A stretch of 34,581 bases of DNA from JAPLDB01 sp038230515 (GTDB taxonomy: Bacteria > Bacteroidota > Bacteroidia > AKYH767-A > 2013-40CM-41-45), in assembly GCA_038230515.1 (NCBI GenBank), contig JBBRND010000039.1, positions 1-34,581 of the forward strand, in the 5' to 3' direction. Below the pieces are notes generated by a model, which saw only the letters and a list, made by a program, of their open reading frames with translations, was not told the origin of the DNA and did no database searches. Every line of letters begins with the position of its first letter. Positions within the stretch are counted from its first letter, which is position 1. The position numbers and the translations under genes are program-made. Shown in pieces: positions 1 through 8,190 of this stretch.

Positions 1-1
1 A

Positions 2-1207
2 ATGAGCAATCAGACAATGGACATGAACGAAGTGATGTATCCCGAAATAACAGGCGAAGAAAAAAAGAAACACAAAAAAACTAAAGAGCAAAACAAAATG
101 AACATGGACATGCAAGACATGAACATGAATGAAAATAAAAATTCTGAAATCGTTACACTCAATTATGGAATGTTGCGCTCTCCCGAAAAAACTACTTTAC
201 CTCACGATTCAACCTTGCTTTTACATTTTGAATTAACAGGAAACATGAACCGTTATGTGTGGAGTATAAATAATAAAGTAATATCGGAGGCAGATAAAAT
301 TTTAATTCACAAAGGAGAAAATGTAAGAATTATTCTATACAACAATACCATGATGCGCCACCCCATGCACCTGCACGGGCATGACTTCCGGGTATTGAAC
401 GGGCAGGGAGATTATTCACCGTTAAAAAATACTTTAGATATAATGCCAATGGAAACCGACACCATTGAATTTGCAGCAACCGAAAGTGGCGATTGGTTTT
501 TTCATTGCCATATACTTTACCACATGATGAGCGGCATGGGAAGAATTTTTTCTTACGAAAATTCACCACCAAACCCCGAACTGCCTGATCCCAAATTAGC
601 ACAGCGAAAACTTTTTTCTGACGACAGAGAATTTCATTTCATGGCAAAGGTTGGAATAGAAACCAACGGCAGCGATGGAGAAGCCATGTTTGCAAACACC
701 CGTTGGAAGTTTGAAGAAATGTGGCATCTTGGTTATCACGATGAACACGGTTACGAATCCGAAACAACCATAGGCAGATATTTTGGAAAAATGCAATGGC
801 TTTATGCTTATGCAGGTTTTGATTATCACTATAAAATAGAAGGAGAATCACAAACTAATTTCTTTGATGTGGAACACAGCCCCGAAAATATCTTTGGCAG
901 TGAAGAAAAAAATATGTTCGGACAAACAAGCAACAAAAACAACCGACAAACTTTTACCTTTGGCGCTGCATATACATTACCAACCTTAACCGTTGCAGAT
1001 TTCAGAATTGACCTTGACGGAAAACTCCGTTTTCAATTATCAAGAGAAGATATTCCCCTCACTCCACGCTTGCGAATGAGTTGGATGCTCAACACCGATA
1101 AAGAATACATGCTCGGTTTCCGATACATCGTTACAAAATACATTTCCGTTTCAACGCACTACGATAGCGACATGGGCTTTGGAGCAGGACTAACTTTCAC
1201 CTACTAA
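2..1207 (+). CDS. Multicopper oxidase (CopA-like), C-terminal part with beta-barrel-like extension
   Basis: This is the C-terminal part of a periplasmic multicopper oxidase of the copper-resistance CopA type, which oxidises Cu(I). The copper ligands are visible. HPMHLHGH at residues 120-127 gives a T1 histidine (H120) and T2/T3 histidines (H123, H125). HCHILYHMMSGM at 168-179 gives T3 histidines (H168, H170), the T1 cysteine (C169), H174 and the axial M179. Residues 1-47 are a Met/Asp/Lys-rich linker with MxxM motifs like those of CopA. From about residue 195 to 401 the chain is rich in alternating aromatic strands and ends in FTY, as outer-membrane barrel or CopB-like domains do. The family normally has two further cupredoxin domains upstream, so the gene very probably begins before the window and the ATG at position 2 is internal. 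No terminator is seen after the stop. Confidence 0.85.
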   Translation: MSNQTMDMNEVMYPEITGEEKKKHKKTKEQNKMNMDMQDMNMNENKNSEIVTLNYGMLRSPEKTTLPHDSTLLLHFELTGNMNRYVWSINNKVISEADKILIHKGENVRIILYNNTMMRHPMHLHGHDFRVLNGQGDYSPLKNTLDIMPMETDTIEFAATESGDWFFHCHILYHMMSGMGRIFSYENSPPNPELPDPKLAQRKLFSDDREFHFMAKVGIETNGSDGEAMFANTRWKFEEMWHLGYHDEHGYESETTIGRYFGKMQWLYAYAGFDYHYKIEGESQTNFFDVEHSPENIFGSEEKNMFGQTSNKNNRQTFTFGAAYTLPTLTVADFRIDLDGKLRFQLSREDIPLTPRLRMSWMLNTDKEYMLGFRYIVTKYISVSTHYDSDMGFGAGLTFTY

Positions 1208-1520
1208 ATAAAAAGAGCTTTCCGGAAACAGCAAAATACAGCGGGAAAAGTGCAAATTTGACACGACAGTGCAATGAATGTAAATCGCTTTTAACAAAGT
1301 TTCGTGCTAACTTGAAACAGTTGTGCTTCGTGGGAAGAGAAGAACTGTAGCTAACAAAAAGTCAACGTTGCACAACTCACATTTGGGAAGAAATGCTTGG
1401 ATAGAGGTAGTTAGAAGTTTAGAATACTGAAAAAAATAGAAGATTATTTTTGATTTAGAGTTCACTAAAATAGAATTCAATAGTTGTGCAACAGGCACAA
1501 ACTGGTAATGCAAATTCCCA
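1208..1520. other. Intergenic region without a recognisable gene
   Basis: No convincing reading frame is seen between the oxidase stop and the first R1 repeat. The only structure noted is an 11-bp perfect inverted repeat, GTTGCACAACT at 1367-1377 and its complement at 1482-1492, about 100 bp apart. It may be a decayed small element or chance. Confidence 0.4.
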
Positions 1521-1680
1521 CGATGTCATTTCTTCGCGCGAGGGTTTTTGCAGGTAGGGAGAGAACTGACCTGAAACTTGAAGATGAACCACACACCGGC
1601 AATAGCACAGCATCTAACGGTATTTGAATGGCAGGTCTCGCCACCGCACAGGCAGCGCGGAAGAACTAACAGCACTGCAT
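1521..1680 (+). repeat. Dispersed repeat R1, copy 1 (variant tail)
   Basis: First of ten copies of an intergenic repeat. The head (TGTCATTTCTTCGCGCGAG), the core (GATGAACCACACACCGGCAA) and the CATCTAACGG...TTGAATGG block match the other copies. The tail is a variant shared only with copy 3 (AGGTCTCGCCACCGCA). The hairpin arms here are CAGGT and ACTTG, with one G-T wobble. Confidence 0.85.
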
Positions 1681-1692
1681 AAAAATCAGTTC

Positions 1693-2250
1693 TTAATCTT
1701 TACCTTCCTTTTTTCCGGTGTCCATCTCTTCCTCATGGTCATACTTTTTAATCCATTCGGAATATTCAGCGGGAGTCATTTTATTCAACTTACCGGTAAC
1801 AAAAGCGGTGATTGCCCATATCCTCTCATCGGCATGTGTAGGTCCGTATGCGGGCATGCTTGTCATCTTGATTCCATTTTTAATGATCCAGAAAAACTCC
1901 TTTGGATCTTCCTGTTCCTTGTGTTTGTAAATCAAAGGTGGCTCGGGATATAAACCCATGGCCATCTCTTCCGCTCTCCCGCCCGGAGCCCCATGACACA
2001 TTGTGCACATACTCCTGTAATGCCGGAAACCCTCGATCATCACGGATGAATCACCAAGATTGGATGGCACAACAACACTTTCCATGCGTTTATCAATGGA
2101 ATTATGCTTCGTAGTTTGGATCACCCATTTTGTCAAACTATTGTGATGTGTAATCTGGCTTATATCGTACCAACCCGATTCAATATAAATAAAGAAAGTG
2201 AGAACAATTACCGATAGTGTGGCAATGACGGTGAGTATTATTTTTTTCAT
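1693..2250 (-). CDS. Membrane-anchored c-type cytochrome
   Basis: Predicted 185-aa monohaem cytochrome c. The start at 2250 is chosen because it begins MKKIILTVIA and runs directly into a hydrophobic anchor (about residues 3-23); upstream codons in the same frame give an unlikely N-terminus. The haem site is C82-T-M-C85-H86, and M132 in the MTSMPAYG segment is the likely axial ligand. The acidic/Lys-rich tail would lie in the periplasm. Its position between a multicopper oxidase and metal-related genes suggests an electron carrier, but no partner can be named. A TACCTTTG -7 box lies on the minus strand at 2268-2275 with a T-rich stretch about 19 bp further upstream. It is divergent from the ArsR gene. 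Confidence 0.85.
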   Translation of the reverse strand: MKKIILTVIATLSVIVLTFFIYIESGWYDISQITHHNSLTKWVIQTTKHNSIDKRMESVVVPSNLGDSSVMIEGFRHYRSMCTMCHGAPGGRAEEMAMGLYPEPPLIYKHKEQEDPKEFFWIIKNGIKMTSMPAYGPTHADERIWAITAFVTGKLNKMTPAEYSEWIKKYDHEEEMDTGKKEGKD

Positions 2251-2267
2251 TTTGTCTTGATTTACAA

Positions 2268-2275
2268 CAAAGGTA
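2268..2275 (-). promoter_or_regulatory. Predicted -7 promoter box for the cytochrome c gene
   Basis: TACCTTTG on the minus strand fits the Bacteroidota TAnnTTTG -7 consensus exactly and lies 17 bp before the chosen ATG. The -33 region is only T-rich. Confidence 0.55.
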
Positions 2276-2403
2276 AACACAAGGTGCTGGATAAAAAAAT
2301 CCAATAGCATTGCGGAAGGATGCAGACCACCCATCCCGATAGCTATCGGACACCCACCACCTGACAACGTTTTCCGACATCAGAAAAATAGTTGAAAAAA
2401 TAG

Positions 2404-2438
2404 TTGCGAAACCGAATAGTTGCACATATATTTGCAAC
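2404..2438 (+). promoter_or_regulatory. Promoter and candidate ArsR operator
   Basis: A -33-like TTG (2404-2406) and a perfect -7 box TATATTTG (2427-2434) are 20 bp apart. Overlapping the -7 box is an inverted repeat, GTTGCA (2419-2424) and TGCAAC (2433-2438). The word ATAGTTG also recurs three times just upstream. This fits autorepression by the ArsR-family product of the next gene. The assignment is inferred from position. Confidence 0.6.
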
Positions 2439-2467
2439 CGATTAGTTTCACATAAATAATAAACAAA

Positions 2468-2788
2468 ATGAGAAGAGACATTTTTCAAGCCATTGCCGAC
2501 CCTACACGGAGGGCGATCGTTGTACTTATCGCATTGCAAGCAATGACACCCAATGCACTTGCAGAAAATTTTCACACCTCACGGCAAGCCATTTCAAAAC
2601 ACCTGAGAATTTTAACCGAATGCGAATTGGTAAAACAGGAACAACAGGGACGGGAAATTTATTACTCTCTTGAAATAAAAAAAATGAAAGAGATTGACAA
2701 ATGGCTGGAGCAGTTCCGAAAAATCTGGGAAACACAATTTAATCAACTTGACAAAGTATTATCAACAATTAAAAAACAGAAAAAATGA
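2468..2788 (+). CDS. ArsR-family winged-helix transcriptional regulator
   Basis: 106-aa regulator. The N-terminus RRDIFQAIADPTRRAIV is the standard first helix of the ArsR/HTH_5 subgroup paired with AHSA1 proteins. The recognition helix is in the TSRQAISKHLRILTE segment (about residues 38-53), followed by the wing GREIYYSLE (about 60-70). There is no obvious metal-binding CxC, so it is probably not a metal sensor. It overlaps the AHSA1 gene by 4 bp (ATGA), so the two are translationally coupled. It is probably self-regulated through the inverted repeat at 2419-2438. Confidence 0.9.
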   Translation: MRRDIFQAIADPTRRAIVVLIALQAMTPNALAENFHTSRQAISKHLRILTECELVKQEQQGREIYYSLEIKKMKEIDKWLEQFRKIWETQFNQLDKVLSTIKKQKK

Positions 2789-3288
2789 AAAATGATTTGC
2801 TATTTGATTTTACCGTTGACAAAACAACAAAAACGGTATTGGTAAACAGAGAATTTGCTGCCGAGCTTTCGCTCGTATGGGATGCATTTACCAAACAGGA
2901 AATTCTTGACCAGTGGTGGGCACCTAAACCGTGGGAGTCAAGAACAAAGTTTATGGACTTTAGAGTAGGCGGGCGAAGATTTTATGCAATGGTAAGCCCC
3001 GAAGGACAAGAGCATTGGTCACTTCAAAAATATACTTCCATAAGTCCAAAAACCAATTTCAAATATTTGAATGCCTTTGCAGACAAAGATGAAAACCCTG
3101 AACTGCCCGGTTCTGATTGGGATTTGACTTTCAGCGAACAAAACGGAATTACAAAAGTTAGTATTACAATTTACAATGAATCTCTTGAACGCATGGAGAA
3201 GGAGATTGAAATGGGCTTCCAGGGAGGATTTACTATGACATTGAACTACCTTGAAAATCTGTTGACGACTTTATCGCAACGAAAATAG
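2785..3288 (+). CDS. AHSA1/SRPBCC-domain protein
   Basis: 167-aa START-like (SRPBCC) protein of the activator-of-Hsp90-ATPase-1-like family. Family features are VNREFAAELSLVWDAFT near the N-terminus, the LDQWWAPKPWE strand-turn, and the GFQGGFTMTLNYLENLL C-terminal helix that closes the hydrophobic cavity. These small cytoplasmic proteins are usually cotranscribed with an ArsR regulator, as here. The ligand and role are not known. The start ATG overlaps the preceding stop. Confidence 0.88.
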   Translation: MKNDLLFDFTVDKTTKTVLVNREFAAELSLVWDAFTKQEILDQWWAPKPWESRTKFMDFRVGGRRFYAMVSPEGQEHWSLQKYTSISPKTNFKYLNAFADKDENPELPGSDWDLTFSEQNGITKVSITIYNESLERMEKEIEMGFQGGFTMTLNYLENLLTTLSQRK

Positions 3289-3300
3289 AAAGAAAACCAG

Positions 3301-3504
3301 TGCTGTCACTTCCTCGCGCGATGTTTTATGAGGAGGGAGAAACCTGAAATGAAACGTGAAGATGAACCACACACCGGCAATAGCAGAACATCTCACAGCA
3401 CTTGAACGACACACCCCTAAATCCCCTCTCTCTTACGCGCCTTGCTGACACGCAGAGGGGACTTGCTTGCGCACAGCCAGCGCAGAAGACCTGCCAACAC
3501 TAAA
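3301..3504 (+). repeat. Dispersed repeat R1, copy 2 (full, with module B)
   Basis: Full-length copy with both parts: module A (head, hairpin and CACACACCGGCAATAGCA core) and module B, which carries a hairpin CCCCTCT...AGAGGGG around CTTACGCGCCTTGCTGACA and ends near AAGACCTGCCAACACT. In this copy the module A hairpin is weak. Confidence 0.85.
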
Positions 3505-3606
3505 ACCTGTCAGGAGAAGAAAAAACTACCTGTCAGGAAAAAGAACAGCCACCAAAAGCAATCGGGTAATCAGTTTTCACCAATTACCCGATCACTTAAA
3601 TTACCT
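3505..3606 (+). repeat. R4: isolated end of the array-protein cassette (hairpin without the gene)
   Basis: Two CCTGTCAGG words are followed by a 10-bp perfect hairpin ATCGGGTAAT/ATTACCCGAT (3561-3592) and AAATTACCT. The same order and nearly the same sequence occur at 33312-33418, where they lead into the stop of the fibronectin-like gene. Here the gene and array are absent and R1 copy 3 follows directly. It is either a deletion relic or an empty site. Confidence 0.7.
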
Positions 3607-3608
3607 GC

Positions 3609-3764
3609 GATGCCACTTCTTCGCGCGATGTTTTTTGATGGTAGAGAGAACTGACATGAACCATCCGATGAATCACACACCGGCAGTAGCACAAGATTTA
3701 ACGGCATTTGAATGGTAGGTCTCGCCACCGCATAGGCAACACGGCAGACCTGCCTGCACTGAAA
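3609..3764 (+). repeat. Dispersed repeat R1, copy 3 (variant tail)
   Basis: Matches the R1 head and core and carries the same alternative tail as copy 1 (AGGTCTCGCCACCGCA). The module A hairpin is GATGGT/ACCATC, perfect over 6 bp. Confidence 0.85.
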
Positions 3765-3771
3765 TCTGACA

Positions 3772-3850
3772 CCGCACAAAACACACTTTCATTTTTTTCC
3801 AACACACAAGCCACCCCGAAAAAAAATGAAAGAGTGTTTTCGCCAACGCT
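3772..3850 (+). terminator. R5 repeat: long AT hairpin, terminator-like
   Basis: CCGCACAA is followed by an arm ending TTTCATTTTTTT that pairs with AAAAAAATGAAA. Flanking ACAC/GTGT pairs and a 2-nt bulge extend the stem. TTTT follows. A closely similar copy lies at 15367-15444. Confidence 0.6.
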
Positions 3851-3889
3851 CTATTCGCTTCATAGCAAACTCTATCCATAACCTGAATG

Positions 3890-4036
3890 TGTGAATCATG
3901 CAACTTATTTCCAAAGTTGTGTAATGGTTTCCTCTATCAATTAACTCACCTTTGCAGTATAATTTTTTAATAAATCGGGTAACAGCGAAACTTAAAAATA
4001 GGCAACAGTGTATCTGACGAAAAAGAATAAATAAAA
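3890..4036 (+). promoter_or_regulatory. R2 promoter leader of the T9SS gene, with Crp-like box
   Basis: About 145 bp that align with 9660-9797 upstream of the Met-rich protein gene; shared blocks are GTGAATCATG, TTGTGTAATG and AATAAATCGGGTAACAGCGA. A Crp/Fnr-type half-palindrome TGTGA-N6-CAACT lies at 3890-3905. A near-consensus -7 box CACCTTTG ends at 3954, putting the box centre roughly 61 bp before the predicted start. The rest is an AT-rich untranslated leader to the ATG at 4046. Confidence 0.55.
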
Positions 4037-4045
4037 ATAAATAAA

Positions 4046-5437
4046 ATGAAAAAATTAAACTTTATTTCAAATAGGATAAATAGTGTTGCGAAAATATTAT
4101 TTCTAATTGTTTTTATGTTTTCGCAAAAAGCATATTCGCAAACATGGTCAACCCTAAGTACCGGAATGAATGATTGGGTATATTCAAGCACGGTATATAA
4201 TGGCGATTTAATTGTGGGCGGAAATTTTACTTCGGCAGGAGGTGTGAGCGCAAATCATATTGCCCGTTGGGACGGCACTACCTGGTATCCGCTGGGTTTA
4301 GGTGTAAATGGTAAAGTTTGGGCGCTGATTTCTTTTAATGGTAGCCTGTACGCAGGAGGTGAATTTACCGAAGCAGGTGGAGTTCCTATGTTATTTATTG
4401 CAAGATGGAATGGAACGCAATGGTCAAATAATTTAGGAGATATGGGTGATATTGTTACCTCATTTGCTATTTATAACAACACTTTAATTGCAGGAGGATA
4501 TTTTATCGAAGCCGATGGTCTTCCTGTTAATAACATTGCACAATATGCAAACGGGAGTTGGGCTGTTTTAGGAAGTGGCGTTGTTGGCACACAAGGATCG
4601 GTAATGGCATTGGAAGTTTACAATAATGAACTTGTAGCCGGTGGCTTTTTCACTTCAGCCGGTGGAATAAATGCTAACCATATCGCCAAATGGGACGGAA
4701 GTAACTGGTCGGCAGTGGGCTCCGGAACTTCCAATATAGTTTATTCATTGACCAACTATAACACCAATCTCATTGCAGGTGGTTTATTTTCAAGTGCAGG
4801 CGGAATAGCTGCAAATAATATTGCTTCCTGGGATGGGACTTCATGGTCTGCTTTGGGAACAGGAATGAGTGGCATATTTTATCAGTATGTATTTGCACTT
4901 AAAACTTATAATGGAAGTCTTATTGCAGGGGGCTATTTTACACATTCAAATGGCATACTTACAAATGGAATTGCTAAATGGGATGGTTCATCATGGAGCG
5001 ATATGGGTGGTGGATTATTTGAACCCGGTAATGTTTGCGGTACTCATACACTCACACTCTATGGTCAGGATTTAATTGTAGGGGGCTTGTTTAATACAGC
5101 AGGAAGCGCATTTAACGCTGCCAATGTAGCAAGCTGGAATGAAGCACCAACAGCCATCTATAATCCTTTAGTAACTTCAGGATTTGCACTGTTTCAAAAT
5201 TCGCCAAATCCATTCAATGAATCAACAACAGTTCAATATACCATATCGGAACAAGGACGTGTTAAACTTATTTTATATGATGTAAAGGGTCGTGAAATTA
5301 AAACACTTGTTAGTGAAAATAAACAAGCTGGAAATTATTCAATTGAACTACTTGAAAATAAATTATCACAGGGAGTTTACTTTCTGAAAATTTATTCAGA
5401 AGAAAAAATTCAAGTAATAAAAATGGTTAAAAACTAA
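4046..5437 (+). CDS. Secreted repeat protein with T9SS type A sorting domain
   Basis: 463-aa exported protein. Residues 1-32 form a signal peptide ending KAYSQ. The body (about 33-370) consists of repeats of roughly 45-50 aa with the signature VGGxFTSAGG...IAxWDGxxWSxLG, probably a beta-propeller-like fold. Residues about 375-463 are a T9SS C-terminal sorting domain: FALFQNSPNPFNESTTVQYTI, then KLILYDVKGREIKTLV, then GVYFLKIYSE and IKMVKN. It would be secreted and anchored at the cell surface or released. The function is unknown; similar repeat proteins are often annotated only by their sorting domain. It shares an upstream region with the Met-rich protein gene, which suggests co-regulation. 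Confidence 0.85.
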   Translation: MKKLNFISNRINSVAKILFLIVFMFSQKAYSQTWSTLSTGMNDWVYSSTVYNGDLIVGGNFTSAGGVSANHIARWDGTTWYPLGLGVNGKVWALISFNGSLYAGGEFTEAGGVPMLFIARWNGTQWSNNLGDMGDIVTSFAIYNNTLIAGGYFIEADGLPVNNIAQYANGSWAVLGSGVVGTQGSVMALEVYNNELVAGGFFTSAGGINANHIAKWDGSNWSAVGSGTSNIVYSLTNYNTNLIAGGLFSSAGGIAANNIASWDGTSWSALGTGMSGIFYQYVFALKTYNGSLIAGGYFTHSNGILTNGIAKWDGSSWSDMGGGLFEPGNVCGTHTLTLYGQDLIVGGLFNTAGSAFNAANVASWNEAPTAIYNPLVTSGFALFQNSPNPFNESTTVQYTISEQGRVKLILYDVKGREIKTLVSENKQAGNYSIELLENKLSQGVYFLKIYSEEKIQVIKMVKN

Positions 5438-5488
5438 GTGTAACAAAACGGTATTGAAAATTAATTCACAAACTAAAATTTAAAACAA

Positions 5489-6598
5489 ATGACAACTATA
5501 GTAGCACCTGTAAAAAAGGAAAAGTCAAACGGCATTTCTACTGAAAATAAAAAAACAATGAAAGGTCTTGTGTATGGTGGACCGGGAAAAATTGAATGGA
5601 AAGAAATACCAAAACCTGGCATTGAAAAATCAACGGATGCTTTGGTGAAAATTCTAAAGACCACTATATGCGGAACTGATTTAGGTATTCTGCATGGCAA
5701 GACGCCTTCTTGCAAACCCGGAACCACCTTAGGTCATGAAGGTGTTGGCGTAATAGAAGAGATTGGTACCTCCGTTAGAAATTTTAAAAAAGGTGACCAT
5801 GTTATTATATCCTGTATCACATCAGATGGCACCTGTGAATACTGCAAAAAACAAATGTATGCTCATTGTGAAGATGGAGGTTGGATATTAGGTCACCTCA
5901 TTAATGGGACACAGGCAGAGTATGTACGTATTCCTCATGCTGATAATAGTTTGTATCCGATTCCAAAAGGAGCTGACGAAGAAGCTTTGGTGATGTTAAG
6001 TGATATACTTCCTACCGGTCATGAAATTGGCGTGCTGAACGGATGCGTAAAACCTGGAGATACCATTGCAATAGTAGGAGCCGGTCCAATCGGTATGTCT
6101 GTTCTGCTTACTTCACAATTTTATTCCCCTGCAAAAATTTATGTGATTGACTTGGATGAAAATCGTTTGAAAATGGCTAAAACATTTGGAGCAACGGATA
6201 CTATAAATTCAGGAACAGAAGACGTTGTTAAAAAAATATTGTCAGAAACAAAAGATGGTGTTGATGTAGCAATTGAAGCCGTTGGTGCGCCTGCTACTTT
6301 CGACATCTGCCAGCGAATTGTTCGACCGGGCGGACATATCGCTAACATTGGAGTTCATGGTAAGCCTGTGGATTTGCAAATTCAAAATCTCTGGATTCGC
6401 AACATAACCATTACGATGGGATTGGTAAATGCAAACACAACTCCCATGTTGTTAAAAACTGTTTCATCCGGAAAAATAGAGCCGAAAAAATTAATTACTC
6501 ATCATTTCAAACTCAATGAAATGCTTCATGCTTATGAGGTATTTGGTAATGCATCAAAAGAAAATGCGATGAAGGTTATATTGACAAATGAATCATAA
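5489..6598 (+). CDS. Zinc-dependent medium-chain alcohol dehydrogenase
   Basis: 369-aa MDR-superfamily dehydrogenase. Catalytic zinc ligands are C61 (ICGTD) and H83-E84 (LGHEGVG). The structural-zinc lobe GTCEYCKKQMYAHCEDG keeps three cysteines, with Asp at the usual first Cys position. The NAD(P) Rossmann motif is VGAGPIGMS, followed by the acidic VIDLDE strand end. The substrate cannot be read from the sequence. The start at 5489 adds about 23 residues before the usual family start MKGLVYGGPG (ATG at 5558), so translation may begin at either. It lies 15 bp before the sulfide:quinone oxidoreductase gene, so the two are likely cotranscribed; a role in sulfur metabolism is only suggested by this. 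Confidence 0.88.
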   Translation: MTTIVAPVKKEKSNGISTENKKTMKGLVYGGPGKIEWKEIPKPGIEKSTDALVKILKTTICGTDLGILHGKTPSCKPGTTLGHEGVGVIEEIGTSVRNFKKGDHVIISCITSDGTCEYCKKQMYAHCEDGGWILGHLINGTQAEYVRIPHADNSLYPIPKGADEEALVMLSDILPTGHEIGVLNGCVKPGDTIAIVGAGPIGMSVLLTSQFYSPAKIYVIDLDENRLKMAKTFGATDTINSGTEDVVKKILSETKDGVDVAIEAVGAPATFDICQRIVRPGGHIANIGVHGKPVDLQIQNLWIRNITITMGLVNANTTPMLLKTVSSGKIEPKKLITHHFKLNEMLHAYEVFGNASKENAMKVILTNES

Positions 6599-6613
6599 AA
6601 CAGAAACAGCACA

Positions 6614-7849
6614 ATGAAAAGATTATTGATATTAGGAGCAGGTACGGGTGGTACGATGATGGCAAATCACTTGAGTAGAGAGTTAGATAAAAATGAATGG
6701 GAAATAAATATTGTTGACGAAAATGAAGAGCATTATTATCAGCCTGGTTTTTTATTTCTTCCTTTTGATGTTTATGAACCGGATGACATTATAAAATCAA
6801 TCAGAGAATTTATTCCGGCAGGAGTAAATCTTCTGCAAAAAAAAATTGATAAAATTGTTGCCACAGCCAACTATGTTCAGTTGAGTAATGGAGACCGTCT
6901 TGAATATGATGTACTCATTATAGCAACCGGTGCCAAAATTGCGCCCGAAGAAGTGGAAGGCATGAAAGAAGAAGAATGGCAAAAAAGCGTTTTTGATTTC
7001 TATACATTTGAAGGTGCCCTTGCTTTGCGGAATAAATTGCGGGATTGGCAGGGAGGAAAATTAGTTGTTCACATCACCGAGATGCCCATTAAATGTCCGG
7101 TTGCTCCACTTGAGTTTGCTTTTTTAGCGGACTCCTATTTTAAACATAAAAAAATGCGCGACAAGGTGGACATCACTTTTGTGACACCACTTAGCGGTGC
7201 TTTTACAAAACCGAAAGCAACAGAAGCACTCGGTCATTTGCTACAGGAAAAAAATATAAACATAGTAAGTGACTTTGCCATTGAGAAAGTGGATAATAAA
7301 AATAAAAAAATTATTGATTATGGAGGGCGAGAAGTTCCGTTCGATTTGCTGGTTACAGTTCCCACAAACAAAGGTGATGAACTCATTGCCCGTTCGCAGA
7401 TGGGTGATGAATTAAATTACGTACCAACCAATAAGGCAACCTTGCAATCAAGTGCTTACAAAAATGTATTTGTAATTGGTGATGCAAGTAATCTACCCGC
7501 TTCAAAAGCCGGTTCAGTGGCGCATTTTGAAGCTGAAATACTGACTGAAAACATTTTGCATTTCATTAAAGGCGAGCCGTTGAAAGATGAATTCGATGGT
7601 CATACTAACTGCTTTATTGAAACAGGCGATGGTAAAGCACTGCTGATAGATTTTAATTATACGCATGAACCGGTAGAAGGAACATTCCCGTTTCCGGGGA
7701 TTGGTCCTTTGAATTTATTGAAAGAAAGCAGAATGAACCATTTTGGTAAGCTTGCTTTTCGCTGGATTTATTGGAACATGCTGCTACCGGGAAAGCACCT
7801 TCCTTTTGTTTCAACAAACATGCAGGAAGCAGGTAAACATTTTGATTAA
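6614..7849 (+). CDS. sqr: Sulfide:quinone oxidoreductase-type FAD flavoprotein
   Basis: 411-aa flavoprotein of the sulfide:quinone oxidoreductase/FCSD family, which oxidises sulfide to persulfide or polysulfide and passes electrons to quinone at the membrane. Visible features are the FAD motif ILGAGTGGTMMA (GxGxxG, residues 8-13), the second dinucleotide-region ATG motif LIIATGAK, and the C-terminal FAD-binding VIGDASNLPASKAG. Two cysteines can form the redox disulfide: C161 in IKCPVAP and C333 in HTNCFIE; no third cysteine is present. The C-terminal region (about 370-411) is amphipathic and could attach to the membrane. Downstream sulfur-carrier genes support the assignment. Confidence 0.85.
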   Translation: MKRLLILGAGTGGTMMANHLSRELDKNEWEINIVDENEEHYYQPGFLFLPFDVYEPDDIIKSIREFIPAGVNLLQKKIDKIVATANYVQLSNGDRLEYDVLIIATGAKIAPEEVEGMKEEEWQKSVFDFYTFEGALALRNKLRDWQGGKLVVHITEMPIKCPVAPLEFAFLADSYFKHKKMRDKVDITFVTPLSGAFTKPKATEALGHLLQEKNINIVSDFAIEKVDNKNKKIIDYGGREVPFDLLVTVPTNKGDELIARSQMGDELNYVPTNKATLQSSAYKNVFVIGDASNLPASKAGSVAHFEAEILTENILHFIKGEPLKDEFDGHTNCFIETGDGKALLIDFNYTHEPVEGTFPFPGIGPLNLLKESRMNHFGKLAFRWIYWNMLLPGKHLPFVSTNMQEAGKHFD

Positions 7850-7870
7850 ATTTTGTAAACAATTAAAACT

Positions 7871-8179
7871 ATGGATAAGACAATTTCAGGCAAACAGGTT
7901 TCAGTTAATGATGAAGGTTATTTAACCGACTTTTCTCAATGGAACAAACAAATTGGTGAAGACATCGCCAAAGAAGAAAACATTAATCTTTCAGGCAGGC
8001 ATTGGGAAGTGTTAGCCTATTTACAGGAACAATTTAAAAAGCAAATACCGATGAGCATACGCAAAATCAAGAACAGTGGTGTAGTTGATATTAAAGAGTT
8101 CTACCAGTTGTTTCCACAAGGACCGCTAAAGACAGCTTCTAAAATCGCAGGCGTTCCAAAACCCGTTAGTTGTATCTAA
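7871..8179 (+). CDS. TusE/DsrC-family sulfur carrier
   Basis: 102-aa sulfur-relay protein. Family features are the N-terminal DEGYLTDFSQWNKQIGEDIA, the LSGRHWEVLAYLQEQF helix, and the C-terminal arm GPLKTASKIAGVPKPVSCI with the invariant penultimate cysteine C101. The second cysteine that true DsrC has about ten residues earlier is serine here (KTAS), so it is TusE-like rather than a dissimilatory DsrC. It probably accepts sulfane sulfur made by the neighbouring oxidoreductase and passes it to the DsrE-like protein. It lies 21 bp after the sqr gene, in the same operon. Confidence 0.88.
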   Translation: MDKTISGKQVSVNDEGYLTDFSQWNKQIGEDIAKEENINLSGRHWEVLAYLQEQFKKQIPMSIRKIKNSGVVDIKEFYQLFPQGPLKTASKIAGVPKPVSCI

Positions 8180-8190
8180 AAAAAAAAATT

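Noticed and set aside
1367..1492. 11-bp inverted repeat 104 bp apart as the ends of a miniature transposon
   Set aside because: No target duplication and no second copy in the window; could be chance.
3442..3718. Open frames inside R1 copy 2, R4 and R1 copy 3
   Set aside because: They only reflect repeat sequence; other R1 copies have stops or frameshifts in the same frames.
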